From assembly GCF_000720135.1 (NCBI RefSeq), contig NZ_JOIU01000003.1, positions 186,001-250,000 on the forward strand: a DNA stretch of 64,000 nucleotides. The letters are read 5' to 3'. The position numbers and the translations under genes are program-made. Positions 62,218 through 64,000 of this stretch are shown here, one piece after another (positions within the stretch are counted from its first letter, which is position 1; each line of letters starts with the position of its first letter). This DNA comes from Streptomyces sp. NRRL S-1022 (lineage in GTDB: Bacteria > Actinomycetota > Actinomycetes > Streptomycetales > Streptomycetaceae). The notes beneath the pieces were generated by a model. That model was given only the letters and a program-made list of their open reading frames with translations. It was not told where the DNA came from and did not search any database.

Positions 62218-62904
62218 TCAGGTCCGCTTCTCCACCGCCGCCCAGAAGTGCTCCACGAGCCGGTCGAGGAACTCCCGCCCGGACTCGCTGGCACTCCTGC
62301 TGCCGCCACCCCAGCTGAGGGTGGCGGCCATGTGCCCCTGGTAGTCCTCGTGCAGCTCCTGCAGCGCCCCTTCCAGGGCCTCCGGCGCCACGGGCGCCAG
62401 CTTGCGCACCGGCCGCACATAGGCCTGCCAGCGCGTGGTCACCGCACTGCGCAGCAGTTCGGTGAGCCGCGTCTCCCGTCCGGTGACGGCGACGAAGTCG
62501 GGCAGGGCGAGAGCGAGCACCTGGGCGAGCACGGCCGACTGCCGCTCGTTGCCACGCCACTGCCCGCTCTCCTCCATGCGCAGGTACGACCGCACGTCCA
62601 CGCCGACGGCACGGGCGACGTCCTCGGGTGCGACGGCACGGGCGATGCGGTGCTCGCGCAGGGTCCGCGGCCGGCCGAACAGTTCGCCCGGGGCACACCA
62701 CAGCACACCCGCCAGCGCGGTCAGCTCCGGGTGGCTCGGCGCGGCCGTACCGCGTTCCCAGGCGACCACGAGGTCGGGTGTGACGTAGGGCAGCCCGTAC
62801 GAGACCCGCATGCCGTACGCGACGTGCTCGGGGCCCATGCCGAGCGCGGCGCGCAGCCTGCGGGCGGCCGGAGCGTTGAAGAGGGGAGCTGAGGGTTCAC
62901 GCAC
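62218..62904 (-). CDS. XRE-type helix-turn-helix regulator with long C-terminal domain, 228 aa
   Basis: An N-terminal helix-turn-helix is recognisable (GMRVSYGLPYVTPDLVVAWERGTAAPSHPELTALAGVLWCAPGELF, about residues 32-75), and a second lies at IARAVAPEDVARAVGVDVRSYLRMEESGQW. The C-terminal half is helical, of unknown function. Convergent with pfkA, the stops are 10 bp apart. A TAGCTT -10 box seven bases before GTG 62904 suggests a leaderless transcript. It does not look like the regulator of the sugar ABC genes upstream, which have the opposite spacing. Confidence 0.85.
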   Translation of the reverse strand: MREPSAPLFNAPAARRLRAALGMGPEHVAYGMRVSYGLPYVTPDLVVAWERGTAAPSHPELTALAGVLWCAPGELFGRPRTLREHRIARAVAPEDVARAVGVDVRSYLRMEESGQWRGNERQSAVLAQVLALALPDFVAVTGRETRLTELLRSAVTTRWQAYVRPVRKLAPVAPEALEGALQELHEDYQGHMAATLSWGGGSRSASESGREFLDRLVEHFWAAVEKRT

Positions 62905-62911
62905 CCGGCAC

Positions 62912-62917
62912 AAGCTA
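62912..62917 (-). promoter_or_regulatory. -10 box of the XRE regulator gene
   Basis: TAGCTT (minus strand) ends seven bases before the GTG start; no ribosome-binding site lies between them. Confidence 0.45.
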
Positions 62918-63022
62918 GGGGGCCGCACCCCGGAGGGCTACGGTCCGTTCCGCCAGGACCACGGATTGTGCGAACGTACAGTTCCGGCCGTTCGGTAGGT
63001 AACGGACGGAACACCCTTTCCC

Positions 63023-63850
63023 TCACCCCTTGACCGCGCCGCCCAGGGCGAAGCCGCCGCCCAGCCGCCGGGCCACCAGGACGTACAGGAGGATCACCGG
63101 CGTCGAGTAGACGACGGAGAACGCGGCGAGCTGACCGTAGGCGACCATGCCCCGGTTGCCGAAGAAGTCGTTGATGCTCACCGAGGCCGGCATCCGGTCC
63201 GGGGTGAGCAGCAGCATGAACGGGACGAAGAAGTTCCCCCACATCATCACGAACGAGAACACGGTCACCACGGCCAGCCCCGGCCCCATCAGCGGCAGCA
63301 CGATCCGCAGCAGGGACTGCGCCGGCGACGCCCCGTCCGTCCAGGCCGCCTCCTCCAGTTCCCGCGGCACGCCGTCCATGAAGTTCTTCATCAGCCAGAT
63401 CGCGAACGGCAGCTGGGAGGCGGCGAAGAAGAAGACCGTGCCCTGGAGGGTGTCGATCAGGTTCACCCGGACGAACAGGGCGTACACCGGCACCATGATC
63501 GCCGTGATGGGCAGGCTCGTCGCGAACAGGATCGTCAGCAGGAACGGCCGGTTCAGCCGGGACCGGAACCGGGACAGCGGATAGGCGGCGAGGGCGGCGC
63601 AGCCGACGGTCAGCGCCGTGGCGCCCCCGCACAGCACCAGACTGTTCAGCAGCGGTGTGTAGGTGATGTCCGGGGTCAGGACCGCCCGAAAGTTGGCCAG
63701 GGTGACCCCGTCCGGGACCCGGACCCGCAGGCCGGCGTGCGGATCCACGGCGGACAGCAGCACCCAGGCGAGCGGCAGCGCGAAGGCGGCGGCCACGGCC
63801 AGCAGCGAGAGATCGGCGGCGGCCCGCCGCGCGGAGCGCTTCCTGCCCAT
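63023..63850 (-). CDS. Carbohydrate ABC transporter permease, MalG-like, 275 aa
   Basis: Six-helix inner-membrane permease of a sugar importer. The EAA loop is seen as ELEEAAWTDGASPAQSLLRIVLPLMGPGLAVV, which docks the ATPase. N-terminus is a short Arg-rich head followed by a helix, and the N-terminal region VPDGVTLANFRAVLT is typical of MalG-type subunits. ATG overlaps the stop of the upstream permease gene (TGATG). The substrate-binding protein and ATPase are outside the window. Confidence 0.93.
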   Translation of the reverse strand: MGRKRSARRAAADLSLLAVAAAFALPLAWVLLSAVDPHAGLRVRVPDGVTLANFRAVLTPDITYTPLLNSLVLCGGATALTVGCAALAAYPLSRFRSRLNRPFLLTILFATSLPITAIMVPVYALFVRVNLIDTLQGTVFFFAASQLPFAIWLMKNFMDGVPRELEEAAWTDGASPAQSLLRIVLPLMGPGLAVVTVFSFVMMWGNFFVPFMLLLTPDRMPASVSINDFFGNRGMVAYGQLAAFSVVYSTPVILLYVLVARRLGGGFALGGAVKG

Positions 63851-64000
63851 CAGACCTCCGTCCGCAGCAGCCGCAGGTAGACGACGGAGAACAGGGAGCC
63901 GACGAGCAGCAGGAGCAGGGCCACCGCGGTGCCGTATCCGATCATGCTGTTCTGGAAGGCCTGCTCGTACATGAACAACGGCAGCGTCTGGCTCCGGTCG
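63850..64000 (-). CDS. Carbohydrate ABC transporter permease, MalF-like, C-terminal end only
   Basis: Only the last 49 codons lie in the window: DRSQTLPLFMYEQAFQNSMIGYGTAVALLLLLVGSLFSVVYLRLLRTEV, with the conserved Y-x-Q-A-F and one terminal membrane helix typical of MalF-type permeases. The gene continues beyond the right edge. Its stop overlaps the MalG-like gene start. Confidence 0.85.
   Translation of the reverse strand, partial: DRSQTLPLFMYEQAFQNSMIGYGTAVALLLLLVGSLFSVVYLRLLRTEV

Overview
This is a high-GC actinomycete chromosome segment, almost certainly Streptomyces. The evidence is the strong GC bias at third codon positions, the atp operon order I-B-E-F-H-A-G-D-C, the linked cytoskeletal genes filP and scy, a DasR-type operator in front of a chitinase, GTG and TTG starts, and many promoters whose -10 box lies only 6-8 nt before the start codon (leaderless transcripts). 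The content is core-arm housekeeping and conserved Streptomyces genes. I see no prophage, insertion sequence, CRISPR array, rRNA or tRNA.

Layout. 1-3.5 kb: LMW-phosphatase-like protein (cut by the window edge), a divergent SHMT paralogue and a WecA/TagO-type glycosyl-1-phosphate transferase. 3.6-11.6 kb: the complete F1Fo ATP synthase operon, ending in an 18-bp hairpin. 11.6-19.4 kb: DUF2550 protein, secreted GH18 chitinase, NarL-type two-component system, membrane protein, DinB/DUF664 protein, PduO cobalamin adenosyltransferase and an ABC-2 exporter with a divergent TetR. 20-27.6 kb: 3-hydroxyacyl-CoA dehydrogenase, STAS protein, membrane P-loop protein with a Gly/Thr tail, NucS, a conserved 130-aa protein, an LLM oxidoreductase and a small zinc-binding protein. 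27.6-32 kb: two related ABC-2 exporters, one with ATPase and permease fused. 32-37.3 kb: filP and scy. 37.5-40.3 kb: methylmalonyl-CoA epimerase, thiolase and MeaB. 40.3-45.2 kb: MFS exporter behind a seven-codon-scale leader, MarR, three tandem AIM24-family genes, DUF3817 and a thiamine-binding-type protein.

45.2-52.6 kb: a self-contained TetR-regulated operon (SRPBCC-like membrane protein, DUF4166 protein, TetR) behind twin palindromes, a decayed ArsR/MFS pair, MarR, DUF3817, isobutyryl-CoA mutase large subunit icmA under a 24-bp palindrome, TetR, and a thioredoxin-TPR protein. 52.6-56.1 kb: a 620-bp palindrome-rich control region and a three-gene envelope module of unknown function (secreted protein, four-helix membrane protein, Ser/Gly-rich anchored protein); this is my best candidate for an undescribed system. 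56.2-62.2 kb: pyk, ackA, pta and pfkA. 62.2-64 kb: an XRE regulator and two sugar ABC permeases, the second cut by the window edge.

How the genes fit together. A recurring theme is acyl-CoA and B12 metabolism: PduO makes adenosylcobalamin, MeaB protects the mutases, epimerase, thiolase and hydroxyacyl-CoA dehydrogenase handle C4-C5 acyl-CoAs, and IcmA interconverts isobutyryl- and butyryl-CoA. The pfkA/pyk/pta-ackA block links glycolysis to acetate, and the atp operon closes the energy circuit. Assignments rest on motif recognition by eye; no database search was run.
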